Shown piece by piece: positions 12,205 to 25,340 of a DNA stretch of 64,000 nt. The position numbers and the translations under genes were made by a program. The stretch is from NCBI GenBank assembly GCA_914767715.1, contig OU612066.1, positions 24,400,283-24,464,282 of the forward strand, in the 5' to 3' direction. This DNA is from Membranipora membranacea. Its lineage: Eukaryota; Bryozoa; Gymnolaemata; Cheilostomatida; Membraniporidae. The first letter of the stretch is position 1. Each line of letters opens with the position of its first letter. Under the pieces are notes generated by a model. The model saw only the letters and a list, made by a program, of their open reading frames with translations. It did not search any database and was not told the DNA's origin.

Positions 12205-13620
12205 ATTGTTATTCAACAAATCACCTTGCTACAAGTTATTCAAATAATAGCATTTGTATTGTATTGTTTTGCATATCAAATACCAGGTATGTAGGTTTAT
12301 CCTCTTTCTTTGGGGGGAGGGGGAAGTTCTAATCCACTGGACTGTTCCAGGAAAATATCAAAATAAGGCCAGTTTTCTGATATTTGATTGGACTGTTGAT
12401 TATGAGACCACTGCCGCACATGATTTTAGGGGATGTTACAGTTACATAATTTTTTTACAACTCAATTTCTGCATTTAATATTCTAATTTTATATGAGCAG
12501 ATTGCTCAGCAATACCTTGCAAATATTTTACACGCTGTGAACCAAAATGATGTTAATAAACCTGAATGTGATCAGAAGATCTGCGCCAGAAAGGTCCCCA
12601 AGTTTTGATGGCGAGAAGGGCCTTGCTTCGTAACATTTTTATAGAAATGTGTGTCATTTTGCATATAAAAACCGACATAGAAGAAAGGTTTTATAGAAAA
12701 TTACCAGCCAAGAGGTACTGTTCGCTCAAATAACAAGACAAGATGGACATCATTTGGTCATCGGAGCTTAGGACGATGGGCAAAATTTGGCCAGGAATCC
12801 AGCAAAGAATGTGGAGAATTCATGTCCAAGACTTATCTACGACAACAAGAAATTCATTGCAGAAAATGATTGTAAGCCACTTAATGTATAAAGATTTTCG
12901 CTTACAGTGTACCCGTTATTAGTACATTTTACACTTTTGATTCCGAAGGTTTATGGGTTACTCTGTAGTGTAGCATGTATATTTATGTTGTTCTTACCAT
13001 GTTTATTTGCCTATGATCCAGTATGATCCGATTTGCTTGCATGTGGGATTGTCCTCCTTTGAGTTGGGCGGAGGGGGAGGAGGGGGCAGGCGGTGGGAAG
13101 AGTGGGGAGGAGGGGGAGGAGGAGTGTAGAGGAGATAAAGAATGGATCAAACTTTATTTGTCTTTCACCAATGTATTTGTAGATTGTCCTCTGACATTCA
13201 ATTCCTCAGGTGGCTTGTTTTGGCTGCCAAAGAGAGGTAGGGAATTCTAGAGATAACTCCTAATGCTTGCGGTTGTCTTGGGAAATGGCCATGTTTGTGA
13301 CCACACATAGTTTCAGTTGGCAAAGCTGAAGGGGGGGGGGGACATTGGCGTATCGTATCGGATGCTCATAATAATGTCAAATTTGATTCGCCCAGACAAG
13401 TATTGAATTTGGTTTATAATTTTTTAGAATGTGCTTTGTTATAATCATATTATAGTAATTACCGACCCAAGAAGTTTGGTGTCATTCAACTCTGGTAGCC
13501 CTGAAATAATTTGTGGGATATTAACCAAATTTTTTAGCCAAAATAGCAGCACAGCTATCAATTTCAGTCTTATGTATACTTGACAAGCTTGTTGTTTTGT
13601 AAAGACTTCCTGGTTCAACA
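12205..13620 (+). repeat. Segmental duplication, copy 2 (partner 9545-11830)
   Basis: Carries the blocks listed for 9545-11830 in the same order, separated by about 2.65 kb from copy 1 at its start. It has a G-rich expansion (13070-13130) and a G run (13331-13341) that copy 1 lacks, and it lacks the 703-bp foldback. Confidence 0.75.
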
Positions 13621-14200
13621 GACGCTCACCCAACATCTTGCAATCAATATTGTATTAACAGAAATTTTCAGCCAAATTAGTAGCACAGCTATCAAATTCA
13701 GTGTCATGTGCTTGATAAGATTGATCTTTTGTAGAGCGCATGATCTTGCATGTGACAGTGAAAAATACTTCCTTGTGACTGCATACCTCCAAACAACATC
13801 TTGCAAACAATTGTTTACAAAGCTGTGTCTACATTGTATTAACCTAAATTTTGAGCCAAGTTAGTAGCACAGCTATCAAATCCAGTGTCATGTGCTTGAT
13901 AATATTGATCTTTTGTAGCGTGCATGATCTTGTCTGGTGAAGGTGAAACAAACGTTCTTGTGACTGCATACCTCCAAACAACATCTTGCAAACAATTGTT
14001 AACAAAGCTGTGTCTATATTGTATTAACCGAAATTTTGAGCAAAATTAGTAGCTAAGCTATCAGTCTGAGTCTCAAGTGCTTGACAATATTTATCTTTTG
14101 TCGCGTACATGATCTTGTCTGGTGACGGTGAAAAAAAAACTTCCTTGTCACTGCATACCTCCAACCAACACCTTGCTATTGAGTATTAACAATAGTCTGA
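13530..14200 (+). repeat. ~180-bp tandem repeat, about four units
   Basis: The block 'TTAGTAGCACAGCTATCAAA' and variants recurs near 13545, 13677, 13860 and 14045. Each is followed by 'TGTCATGTGCTTGATAA', 'GATCTTTTGTAG' and 'GACTGCATACCTCCAAACAA'. The array grows out of the end of segmental copy 2, whose last block is the first unit. Confidence 0.75.
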
Positions 14201-15689
14201 TAATTGAATAGCTTTGAGCACCTAAGCACACAGCTCAAGCTCAGTTCAGCGATTTTGAATAAAGAATTTGTATTCATTCAAGTAAGAAAGTCGAGCTTGG
14301 ACCGATAGTACCATGACGTTACCCTATACCTTTTACATGTTACTCTTAGTCCCGTTCCACAAGAACCTAGCGGGGATGAATGGTGTGCCAAAACCAAATC
14401 AAACAACTAGTACAAATGAAAACTACAGCAAGAAACATTAGCTATCAATGTCAACCTTTTTGCCTCATCTACTAATCCAGTGCATCTTTAGGGATTTTCA
14501 GTTGGTATCTGTATCAGTCCATTCAAAAATGATCTTGACTCAAAGTTGGCAAGTGATTACAGCAAAATACAAATAGACAATGAGTTGGTAGAGTTTGTTT
14601 TTAGCTCAATGTTTCTTCAATTAGGAGAAGATTAAACAACTAAATAGCTTGAGGTAGAGACACGGGGGGGGGGGCAGCAAATATGAACTTTCTATACATC
14701 GTTGGAAAGTTGTCGAGCTACTGATTGTTAATAGCTCATCAAAAATGTGATTGGATGACGTTGCATCATTTTATCCGAGAAATGAGGCCGGAGAGGCTGT
14801 TTTTATCAAAGTGGATGGCTGTGTCGCATATTCGACCCACTTGGGGCCGAATATCCAAGCAGAACAGACACCACTCTGTTACTCATTGTCGCTCATGTTT
14901 ATTTTGTATGGAGTTAACTTCTTCCTGTTGAGGAAGAAGGCAACTTCATACAAAAAGTGCTTTGTTTATCTAATCAAATTTATCCACAACATTGTTCTTT
15001 AGAATTTTGTTACAAGTAGGTATTAATTCAATTTACTAAAGACTCATAGTTGAGATGCCTTTTCGACATTAAAATCAATTTTTATTCTTGAATAATAAAC
15101 TAAGTTACATACCAGAAAAGCAATCTATACCATACTAGGAAAACATGCTCCGAGGGCTCTCCAACCAGAACTGACCAGCCTTGATGTTCCCCCGGTTTTA
15201 TATGCACCGGAGTTCATCACTGTGGATAGGCATGGCCAAAAAAAATTTATCAAGATCAGCATAGACCATAAAGATAGATACATTTTGCGTCATTTTTCCA
15301 TCACGTCAAACATGCTGTCAAAAGGTCCAGCACTGAGGCCAGACAAATTCTTTTTGAAAATTCTAATATACGAAGCCGCATTGATGAGGCATAGTAGAAA
15401 CAGGAAATGCCAACAGAAAATGGCACTACTGATTTAAGCAAAGTGGATGGCTGAGCTAATTTGATCGCTAAGATATTTCAAGTCAGGTTGTATTTAGTCT
15501 AAGAGATATCATATAATAAATAAATAAAATAACATACGATGAGCCTTGAGTGTTTTTTATGTCATGTCATAAAGTGTGAGAATTTTTAAATTTGATGATC
15601 TAATGTGAAATTTAAAGCAACGATTCGAGACAGAACGAATAAATAAGAGCCAAAACGTTTGCTATCTTCCACTTAGGTGCTGCTTAATG

Positions 15690-16130
15690 ATGCACACCCA
15701 AATTTCAGCAGAAAAGCGCATCAATGGTATATGTATTTCGCGTCAATTTTACATAATGTCAAATATGCTGTTAGAAGGACCACACAATTTTTTTAGATGT
15801 TCTCACATACGAAGCCGTTTTGCATAGTACAAACAGGTTTTGGCACAACGATCAGTTTTTCTCAAGTTGCGCACGACAGAATGCCCAAAAATACCTTAAT
15901 TAGCCCTTAAAATTGGCTTGTTTGGGTGTTCTGTTGTGCGCAATTCGGGGAAACTGGTATGCGGTGCCAAAGTATGTCGAAATTTTCTGTATGCACTATG
16001 CTTCATGAAAGCAGCTTCGTATGTGTTGTGTGGCCACAATAATGGTCCTTCTAACAGCATGTTTGACGTTATGTACAATTGATGCAGAATACATCTTCCT
16101 TCGATGGTCTGTTGTGACCGTGATATATTA
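15690..16130. mobile_element. Foldback repeat with a related direct copy at 15222-15430
   Basis: The left arm ('AACATGCTG'-like, 'ATACGAAGCCG') and the right arm pair around a central hairpin where TTGCGCACGACAGAATGCCC faces its near complement at 15914-15940. A further copy of the arm lies at 15222-15430. Short ORFs in the copies share a peptide-level resemblance ('TSNMLxxGP..Y/IYEAAxMxHS'), which I take as repeat identity rather than a gene. Confidence 0.6.
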
Positions 16131-16527
16131 GCTATACTTCTGAAAGATAAAACTAGCTACAACTTTGAGAGGAAGAAAACTTCAATTTATGATTACTCAG
16201 AGACCCATTTTCTAGCAGCCATCTCATAGCAGTCAGTTAGTCATCTCTATATTTTGTTGCCAGCAATCTCTCTGTCTTTTGTGCATGAAAACACAACCAG
16301 CCCTTAAAGGGGTTCGGGAACGTGATGACGGCCGTAGGCGGTCATTTGCGACCATCTACAGCCGCAATCACTTTTCTGAACACCATTGAAGGCTGGCTGT
16401 GCATGAAGCATTGAGTATTCAAAATTTTATAACTCAAAGATAATGTTCAGCATGATTTTTATTTTTCTGATATGTCAAAGTAAGTGTCAAGCAAAAATTT
16501 ACTAATTAACGTTTAAAAGTTGTACCC

Positions 16528-16842
16528 TATGTCGTTTTGTTGATGACATGTTGTTTGAAGTGGATGGCTTTGGACTGGTTTGAATGTTTACACATAACGG
16601 TAACATAATGAAAAAATCATGAAGAATTTGAAATTTTAAACTAGATTTGACGTTTGAAATTTTCCCATGCACATAGTTGATACCAGCTATCCGCATCATT
16701 CAAACTTTGCACACAATTACGATCAAATTTAGTTGAATATTTCAAATTCTTCATAATTTTTTCCATATGTTACCGTCATTTGTAAACATTCACATCGGTC
16801 CAAAGCCATCCACTTCAAAAAATGTGTCATCAACACAACGAC
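16528..16842. mobile_element. Foldback MITE, ~315 bp
   Basis: Arms of roughly 120 bp pair: 'GAAGTGGATGGCTTTGGAC' at 16557-16576 against its complement near 16798-16816, 'TAACGGTAACAT' against its complement, and 'GAAGAATTTGAAAT' against 'ATTTCAAATTCTTC'. No transposase is present. Confidence 0.7.
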
Positions 16843-17129
16843 ACTGCACTGACTTCCTCTTTATTGAATGTGGAGTAGAAGCGTGCAACGCCCAATGGGT
16901 TATGTGAACAAAAACGAATGACGGCCATGGTTAAAGAAAATCCGGAACCTGAACCAGTAGACCTACTAAGCTTGCATAATCCTGCACAGTTTTCTAAAGC
17001 ACAAGTTGGTCTACTAGGCCAGAAGCAGCCTAGCAATAACTGCTCTATAAAATAATGGCACGGACAATTTTTGATGGCAGGAAACTGATCGCATATTATA
17101 CTTCATTGATGTTTCTTCTGTAAAATCCA

Positions 17130-18400
17130 CCGGGTGTACCCAGTTGTAATGGTCATATTTAGAAATTAAAAGGTGTTTTGTTTTTGCATTATATGTGTGG
17201 GGACATAACCCCTATTCTGTGTAATCTTACTAATCTAATCTACCGGGAATTCCAGGTTGAAACTGCATTGTGGGGATTTTGTTGACTTGCCAATTTATTT
17301 ACCAAGTAAACTTGCAGAAGTCTGCTCGTGTTAGATCAGGAAAAATTTTTAATTTTCAATAAGTATATTCTCAGATCTTTATGAGGTTAGTATGATACTG
17401 TCTTGCGGCAGCATATCCGCAATATTTCTCAAAATTGCATATAATAAGTGAAAATATGTTAAGAACTCAATAAAAGGTGTTTCTAGGGTGGAACAACTTG
17501 CTGAATCCAAAATTAAGGGTGTACCCAGTTGTAGCGATCATGTCACCGGCAGCGCGGCAGCATAAATTGCTTTTAATGAGTCAAATATTAAGAGTTTAAA
17601 TAAAGGGTGTTTCAAGGGTATAACAACGTGCTGAATATAAGGGTGTAAGCTAGAACAAGTTTGATCCAATTGCCTGCATTCCTGTTGCTCCCTTCCGGGA
17701 GTCACTCGGAATACAGGCAAATGGACTAAACTTGGTACAGTGTACCCAGTTGTAGCAATCACGTCAGCGGAAGACCGCAACGCGGCAGCATATCGCAATT
17801 TTTCTCAAAATCGCTAATAATAAGTGAAATGTTACAAGTTTAAAACAAGGGTATATCTAGGGTAGAACAACGTGCTGAATCCAAAACTGAGAGTGTACCC
17901 GGTTGTAACAATCATGTCAGCGGCAGCGCGGCAGCATACTGCAATTTTCTTCACAATCGGTTAGGTAAGTGAAATGTTAAGTGGTTAATATGGTCAGCAT
18001 AAAACACGACTATATGTATGATTATAACAAGATATTCTATCACATCATTTTAAAAGGTGGTCAGCAACAGCACTACATCTCAACGAGAACAAGACGAAAA
18101 GCAGCCTAGACATAAAACTGCTCAAAACATGATAGCGTGAGACAAATTTGATGTAGGAAAAAAGTGTGTACCCAGTTGAAGAGGTCAGCCGCAGCACTAC
18201 TGCATATCCCAAATATTCACACTATCGATATGCGATTAGTGGGAAGTAAAGAGTTTGATGCAGTTGGCACAAGTCAAGACTATAGTCTTGGGTTCTACAT
18301 AGTAATGTTTTATCATTGCATGAGGTGGTTGGTTAGAGACAGCGCTACCGCATATCCCCATATCATGTCTTTGGCATGTTAGGAAATTATGCAAAGCTGG
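17130..18400. repeat. Irregular tandem repeat inside a larger foldback
   Basis: The phrase 'GTGTACCCAGTTGTA' recurs near 17136, 17519, 17742, 17893 (as CCGGTTGTA) and 18167, mostly followed by 'GTCAGCGGCAGCGCGGCAGC'-like sequence and 'AATAATAAGTGAAA'. Spacing is uneven (150-380 bp). Sequence at 17256-17345 reappears inverted at about 19318-19405, so the array is enclosed by a ~2.1-kb inverted repeat. Confidence 0.65.
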
Positions 18401-18630
18401 CATATCTAAGTTTTTCAGACTCTGTCAGTTGGGTTTCTTTCTGAAAAGTGAGGTACTCATTGAACTGTTTGCTCATGTGTTATGCCGGGGTGCCGTCAGG
18501 CAGTGGGCAAGAGTCTGGGGGGGGGGCTCAGACTAGTGTTATGCAAAGGATATCCGGCCGAAAAATGACATAAGAGGCAATTGAAACATCAAAAATGTTG
18601 TTTGTAATTACCCCAAGACATTGGTCTTAA

Positions 18631-19264
18631 AGAGGTAGGAATCGAAGGGGGTGCACGGGGATTAATCATGTGAAGTGACAGGCAAGACCATTGGCTGATC
18701 AATGTAATTAGAGGCGGAGAATGGCCTTGGTCTCCGCCTCTAACAGCCAGTCCACGTTGCATTCTCAAGTGGTCAAGTGTGTTATGTAAGAAATTGTGAT
18801 TCGCAGACACCCATAAATAAAGTTGAATAGAAGCTATGATATAGCTATTGTTGTGTTGGCTCATCACACTTGGGATTATAGGGTTTGATTACAACGGTCA
18901 ATTTCAATCTTGACAACGGTATCTAGGCAACCTCTAAAACCATAAATCATAACGTCAAAATTGACCAATAAGAGCTCGTATATTTTGAAGCGGATGATTT
19001 GAAATCATCGGAACTGGGCAATTTCGTATGACATCAGTCATATTTTCACCACTTTCCAATGCCATTATTGGAATGAAAATTTATTGGGCATGTGTACCAC
19101 ACAATTCCGCATCAGCTTGTCTGATTCCCATTAAAAATAATTCACTGCTTCTCCTCTTAATTCCGAAAAAGCAGGAGGAATTTGAATGCTGCTAACCCCA
19201 TTTGAATTTGATATGGCTGGGTGATCGCTTTACATTGACTGGCCCTTATATACCGGTCGAGGCA
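18631..19264 (-). mobile_element. Non-autonomous element, copy 1 (inverted partner 36531-37166)
   Basis: Near-identical in reverse complement to 36531-37166 over about 634 bp. Contains TATATAAGGGCC (minus strand), an inverted CCAAT-type motif, and a perfect 13-bp hairpin TTAGAGGCGGAGA / TCTCCGCCTCTAA (18708-18743). TTAA precedes one end (18627-18630); the other end does not keep the TTAA seen in the partner. No transposase is encoded; the shared ORF in both copies follows from DNA identity. Confidence 0.7.
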
Positions 19265-19766
19265 TAGTCCCATAGGAGGTTTGACATAATTCAATTGAAA
19301 TTTTTCAATTTGTGCTGGTCTGATACGAGCAGACTTCTCTACAAGTTTACTTGGTGAATTAATTGCCATGTCAACAAAATCCCACAATGCAATTTCAACC
19401 TGTTGTAAATTACAATTACACAGGAATGGAAAAAAAAGCGCCATTAATTAAATGCGGATAAATTTATTTCATTTTATTTTCATCTTAATTTTGGACTATT
19501 GATTTACTCACTCCATGATGTGTTGAAACCTTTAATTACAATGAAAGTGGCACTTACGGTATGGTCAAAATTATCGCAAAACAAGGGGTGGTCTACTTTT
19601 TCATCTTTTATAAGAGTCAATAAAATGAATAATAAAAAATCAATATTTACGGGAACACTAGCAACTATCAGGATCACATATTATAATAAGGTGCTCGAAA
19701 GTGATTTATAATTTATAGTACAAGCACAGCAGAGTCAAGAATAGTGGAGTGTTTCAGATCTGACAT

Positions 19767-19924
19767 TTACTCTGAATCTGGTACATAGTAGGACTCCCAT
19801 TCACGACAGTAACACCAGACCCACCAGTTTCCGAAAGATGAAAAGGTACCATATACGAAACAGGGATTGTGTTTGCATCTTCTCTTTATCTCCCTCTTTT
19901 CAATATCATTTGTTGATCCAGTAT
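19767..19924 (-). other. Client-peptide exon of precursor B
   Basis: Acceptor ...TTACAG, phase 1, stop TAA. It encodes spacer, EKR and KRR cleavage sites and a 36-residue peptide with Cys spacing 4/15/1. Negative residues outnumber positive ones, unlike classical cationic antimicrobial peptides. Confidence 0.75.
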
Positions 19925-22671
19925 CTGTAACATTGTCATTTTAATGGATGAAACATGTTGTATTGTTAATGGATGAAACGGCAGCTTCAGAAAACTCCAT
20001 AAATAAATCAAATTAAATGTGTCGACCACTGATAATCGGAATTACACAAAGATTATCATGTAATGTCTTCAAACACAGCAGTGTTCTATAAACAAATGGT
20101 GACCATGGACTGTGTGTTACAGGCCTCTGCTACTGCGGCAGTTTGGGTCCAGAAAACGAAGGTCAGAGTGATTACTTAGAGAGTTGGGTCTGGGTCCTTG
20201 ATTGTAATAGAGGAGACGCGGACTATGCCTGAATTTCCCTAGGGTTAAGACCTACCGACTAGAATCACTAATATTAATTGGCGTTGCTCTGCAAAGGGGA
20301 ATCCATCCTTCGAATCACAAATGTTATACAAATCGAAGATTACCTTGAGTAATAAATGACATCCATTGGTACCCATTTGTGCACTCCTTGTGAGCACCCT
20401 GGGGGATGAAGCTTGTATCTTGAATTTCTCCTGGTATAATCTTAGAGCTGACTTTACTTCCATCAGGATTACGGTTGTGGACTGTCACCTCAGAACCATC
20501 GCTACCCTGTATGAGTTTCTCAAAATCGTGGATCTGAGATGCGTTGCTTGCTCCCACAGCAATGACATAGCACACTCTATCTTCTTGTTCACGTGTGATA
20601 ATGATTCCCTTGTATAAATCAATGATAAAAAAATCAATTTAAATAGTTTTATGCTCTAAAGAACTATTTATATTACCAACTAAACTAATATCTAATGAAT
20701 ATTGTTATTGTGATTGGGCTGTCCTAGCCCTGTTACAAAAGTTCTCGTGGTAATGTTTTTCTATCACTCCTCCAATCAGTTCATAAGCATTTTGGCTTAT
20801 TTTGGAGGATTATATATGATCGCATCAGTGGATTCTTATTGTCCCCACTTCACTTTCAACTCAAACATTTTGTGGCTTTGAGTGCAACACCACATCACAG
20901 TCTCACCTTTCCAAAGTCTTCCGCTCCAAATGAATCATCATTACCGTAATAGTACGCTACCCTCCCAGTTTGTGAGTAAGTTATCTTCTCTCGAACCTTA
21001 ATTTTGGAAAATATATAAATATATGTGGCAAAGAAAAAATGATTTGACAAATGAAATATAATTGCCATCATGAGCCAATATGCATAAATGCAACCTATAG
21101 ATATGAAAAGCTTTTAAAAACTACAAAACCTTATAAACCTTAAATTTCTCACGCAATCGCAGGCTATGGACAGTTCAGATCTTATTTTTTATTTTTCTCA
21201 TATTTTTCATAACTTGATTGAATGAAACTGAGAATTTATGGTTTATGGTGCAAACCATTATGATCATACATATGAATATTGACTATTATTTACCAACGTC
21301 CCTCTCCCATTAAAGCATAAAGAGAAAATTCCTAACTTCAAAATCAAACAAAATAAATAAATCCAATAATGAGAATATCAACTGTGTTCACAGCAAGATT
21401 AACATTATATTCAGTGCTTTTACGGTCATAAGAAAATAACAATAACGTTTTCTCATGCCACTACAACTGTCGGATGTCAAAGTACCTGTTTGTTATCATC
21501 AGTATTGAATGTGACTGTGGATTGGATGTCGACTTCCTCATTAGATGACTTCCCAGAAGTCTGCTGTTGACATGTCTGGACTTGTTTGACAGTGACAGAT
21601 TGGTATATCAGTGCAGCAGCAGTCACCCCAAGTAACAGCGACAGAGCAAGAACAGTGATTCCAATAAAAGGCTTGCTGCGTCTCATAGCGCTGTCCTGAT
21701 GGAGTGCCTGTTATAAAAATCAGATACATGTTTTATATATATACTTTTATTGGCAATCAAAGTCATCTCATTCGAAATGTTTTGCACTCAGTGCCAGAAA
21801 AAAAATTAAAACAAGAAAAGAAACAGAAAGCAAACAATATCCTCAATGATGTTGGTCAGGTTGAGATTTGAGAATATGGTTGAATAGTAATGTTTTAAAT
21901 GAGCTGAACTTCTCTTTAGATCTTAAAGGCAGGGTGAACGATAAAAAGATATATTAAGCCACGAGAAATACTAGACCATTTCACCAGGGAGGTTCAATTC
22001 TCCCTGGTTTCACAAAGTTGATATTACAATCATAGAGAGCAATCCAGGTACACAGCACACTCCAATGCCATTGTCATTTTGTGGTGAATGAGGCCTTAGT
22101 AGAATGAGCCTAGCCAGTTTACTTTGAAGGAGAGTAATGTCCCCATTGACAGAGAGAAGATAACAGCACATTATAAGTTTTTAGTTTCATATATGGAAAC
22201 CAGTCATGTTTGACTGCTAAATATCATAATACTAACACAAGCAAATATAACTCTATGATTCTGAATGAATAGATGGTCACCAGTTCATTAATTTATGTCA
22301 AAGTGTTTAAAAAAATATGTTATTGTAAAATAATTCATTCAAAGTTAGAGTTTGATTTAAAAATGCTGCAGTCAAGTGTTGATATAACTATAGAGGAGAT
22401 AAGTGTTCACTGGTGGAAAATTTTAGTTTTATTTGATCAACCCAACATGCTGACAAACCCCCACCTTAGCTAGTTTAAATTAATGCCAACATAATGTCAC
22501 TCCCAAGTTAGTCAAACTAAACACAATCTAATATTCTCTCTTCTATGGTGTGTCAATCATTACCGATCATAGAAATTTCGAAATTATAACTTGTTGGTTC
22601 ATCAACAATAGAATTTATATATATATAGTTGAATAAAAACTTCTTACCAGCTTCGGATCTTTGCTACTCAT
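19767..22671 (-). CDS. BRICHOS type II membrane precursor B with Trp-rich four-Cys peptide
   Basis: Five exons: 22671-22648, 21707-21486, 20996-20907, 20608-20344, 19924-19767; same phases as gene A; 252 residues. A cytosolic start (MSSKDPKL) and basic 'MRRSKP' lead into a membrane segment at about 22-43. The linker is followed by the BRICHOS-like domain ('VAYYYGNDDSF', 'RVCYVIAVG', 'HKECTNGY'). After exon 4 come EKR and KRR basic sites (210-216), then a peptide with Cys217, 222, 238 and 240 (C-x4-C-x15-C-x-C), aromatic-rich ('NWWVWCYC') with an acidic tail. Exon 2 differs from gene C at 9 of 74 residues and exon 4 at 13 of 88 (hand count), but the peptide is almost unrelated. Family and topology are well supported; an antimicrobial role is an inference, and the peptide is not strongly cationic. 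Confidence 0.82.
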
Positions 22672-22740
22672 CTTGTTCAGCTTGTCTTATCACTGACGTA
22701 AGTTTTCTTGTTATGATTTGTTAGCTTTGGTCTGTCTCCT

Positions 22741-22748
22741 TTTATATA
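22741..22748 (-). promoter_or_regulatory. TATA box of BRICHOS gene B
   Basis: Minus strand TATATAAAAGGAGACAG lies about 70 bases before the ATG. Gene C has TATAAAAGCAGACAG at the matching place, and both leaders then share GCTAACAAATCATAA and TACGTCAG. Confidence 0.7.
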
Positions 22749-24859
22749 ATTTCTTCAGCAGGAACTATTTCACGTAAACAAAATATAAAAATGAATTAAT
22801 TACATTGCACTAACATGAGCTCGTCAAGTTTGATGGTATGATCAGTAAACTCGCAAATATCCTTCTGAGTGTTAATGTGCCAGAAACAAATAAATCAGCC
22901 AAAGAAAATTGGATTTTGTTGTTATTAGTGTTTTCAATTATCTTTTTGTTGATCTCAATTGCTGTAACACAAAAAGTGGATGAAAGAAAAAGATAATGGT
23001 CGAGCTTGAGACAGAAATTTAAAAAAAATTCTCTTTAAGTGATTTAAATGGCAAATATAACAAATAGTGGTTTCAAAAGTCATTTATCAAAATACAAATC
23101 TTGTCACCATTGTTTCCTGGAAGTATCCAAAACTAAGCCGTTTTATTTCACTTCGCTTAAAAATTAAGAGTTGCATCGTGCTTCATTCATCATTTAAACA
23201 AATGTCCTTCCACAGGTCTCAGCTACACATCTTGGTTTACAATCAGTTTCTTTTTTTCACTGCAATCTTTCTTTCCAGTTTTGATGATTTGAGAAATTTT
23301 AAGTAAACTGACATATCCTCTTGAGCTTAATTTACCAGAAAGGCCTAATGAGCCGGGAAATCGAGTATTGTTGTATTAGTAGTATCTCCCTCTTTTCGAT
23401 ACCATTCAATGATCCAGTAAATGCAAACATGGCAGGTCGTAACATTGTCATGTTGTATTGTCAATTTAAGCAATGTCTGCTTCAGAAATATAAAGCGCAT
23501 GGAAATAAATGATTTGCAAGGGTCTTAACTTCAAAGCCCCTCCCGCAACACTGCAAGTGTCAAAAGCTGATAATCTTAATTACGCAAACTTAACATACTC
23601 ACCCACCTAAACATCAAGACAATGTTCCATGTTGGATTGGACAAGATCCAGGGCCGTAGTGTAGAACAAAGAATTGGGAGGCAGCAATTTGAGGTAGGTC
23701 CAAAACATCACTCGGAGGGTCGCTGCAACCTCCCCAGAGCAATTTAGGTAATATAAATAGCAAACGGAAATCCCAGAGGATCTGTTAATTACACAAAATA
23801 TTCAATTCATTTATTTTTAGGCCACCTCCTTTTGATTTCTAGGGGAGGCAGTACCTCCCTGCCTCCCCTAAAACTACGGACCTGAGGTCAATTTATTATA
23901 AGCCGGGTTCTTTTGAATCATTGTTTCAAAGATTCTTTTACGACAATGAACGAAATATAAGATATTATATAAACTATGGAGATAAAATTTGACTGTGTTA
24001 TATTTCTCCTGATCTGCCATGTTTGACGTTGGTTGTAATGGAGAGTGGTGGTAGATGAATGTCACTGTGGGCTTTTAATACCTATTGTATACGGAATAGG
24101 CAGGCAGGCAGGCAGACAGGTATATATTCTCAACCCTATTTTAGTTACTTGCGCATCAAAATGTTTGTTTTCAGTCCGGCCAAAAAGTCCATGTACATCG
24201 AATCTGTGTCTGGCCATTTTATCTTATGCATCTAGAAATTTGAAAAAAGGAAACACATTCCTTCAGGTATGAATACAGGTGATCAATAGACTATAAATAA
24301 AAATGTCATTTATCTGCAAGATATGCCGAGTCATAGTAGCAAAGTTAGAAGGTTGGGGGAATTACACACTCTATATGGAAAATGTAATCTAAAGAGGACA
24401 AACCACAGCGCATGATGATGTAGATTATCTGTGCTTGGTTATGTTGTGGAATCGTTCCTGCATAATGAGGTCATCACCACATAACAGGTTGTTTAATTAA
24501 AGTTTTCAATCCCACTCAATATTGAAAATACACTTTCTAAACCAGAAAATGTGAATACACCTCAAGGGAGAACAAGTTCTTCGACCAATGCCTGGGACTT
24601 CATTCTGGTTTAAAAAAAACCAGGATACAAGCATCATGTATTTTGCAGTTGGAGCTTACATAAGACATATTGAATAGTATTTATGTTGCAGCTCATGCAG
24701 CTCAGCATAGAAAAATTCGAATGATATAATCACAAACCATAAACCCCTGGGAGTTTTGCTTTAATGCAATAAACCATCATTATTGCAGCGACTCTTATGT
24801 TACGTCTGGTTTCGCATGATTCACTCTGCTAAGTTACTTACATGCGCTATGGTTTTCTC

Positions 24860-24985
24860 GTGCTTTGGTTTCCCATGTTTTGCTTTCCCATGTCGGGGTT
24901 TTCTATGTTGGGGGTTTCCCGTGTTGGGTTTCACCATGTTGGGGTTTTTCCATGTTGATGTTTTCGCATGTTGGGTTTCCCCATG
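24860..24985 (+). repeat. Minisatellite, ~16-18 bp units
   Basis: About seven imperfect units built on 'TTTCCCATGTTGGGGT' run in tandem. The Phe/Gly/Pro-rich ORF across it is a product of the repeat. Confidence 0.7.
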
Positions 24986-25187
24986 ATTCAGTTTTCTGAT
25001 AATCATCAGGTAGATGACCCAGTGTTGACTCCCTTTCTGAACTGGAGCCAAGTGATTACAGCTGTATCATTTACATGTGACTTTTCTATTCCGATGAATC
25101 GTAAAGCACAAATAAAGATTTAAACCTCAAATGCACACAAACAATGTCGAGCGAACAATAAAAACAGAATAATATACAAAATTCTAT

Positions 25188-25340
25188 TAGGCAAATTCGG
25201 ACCTGTTCCACGGTAATAAAATTGATTATTAATAATCAGTGTAAAATCCAATATGCAGTAGCTCTCAACTGCGTATGGGATTTTACACTGAGTATTAATA
25301 ATCAATTTTATTACAGTGGAGCAGGTCGCGAATTTGCCTA
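25188..25340. mobile_element. Hairpin MITE, 153 bp
   Basis: Terminal arms TAGGCAAATTCG / CGAATTTGCCTA continue as about 63 bp of near-perfect pairing ('AATAAAATTGATTATTAATA' against its complement) around a short loop. There is no coding capacity. Confidence 0.8.

Noticed and set aside
18589-18867. ORF shared with 36930-37289, which could look like a conserved small gene
   Set aside because: Both lie in copies of one mobile element and the identity extends across non-coding parts, so conservation reflects DNA copying.
24783-24986. Phe/Gly/Pro-rich ORF
   Set aside because: Produced by the minisatellite at 24860-24985.
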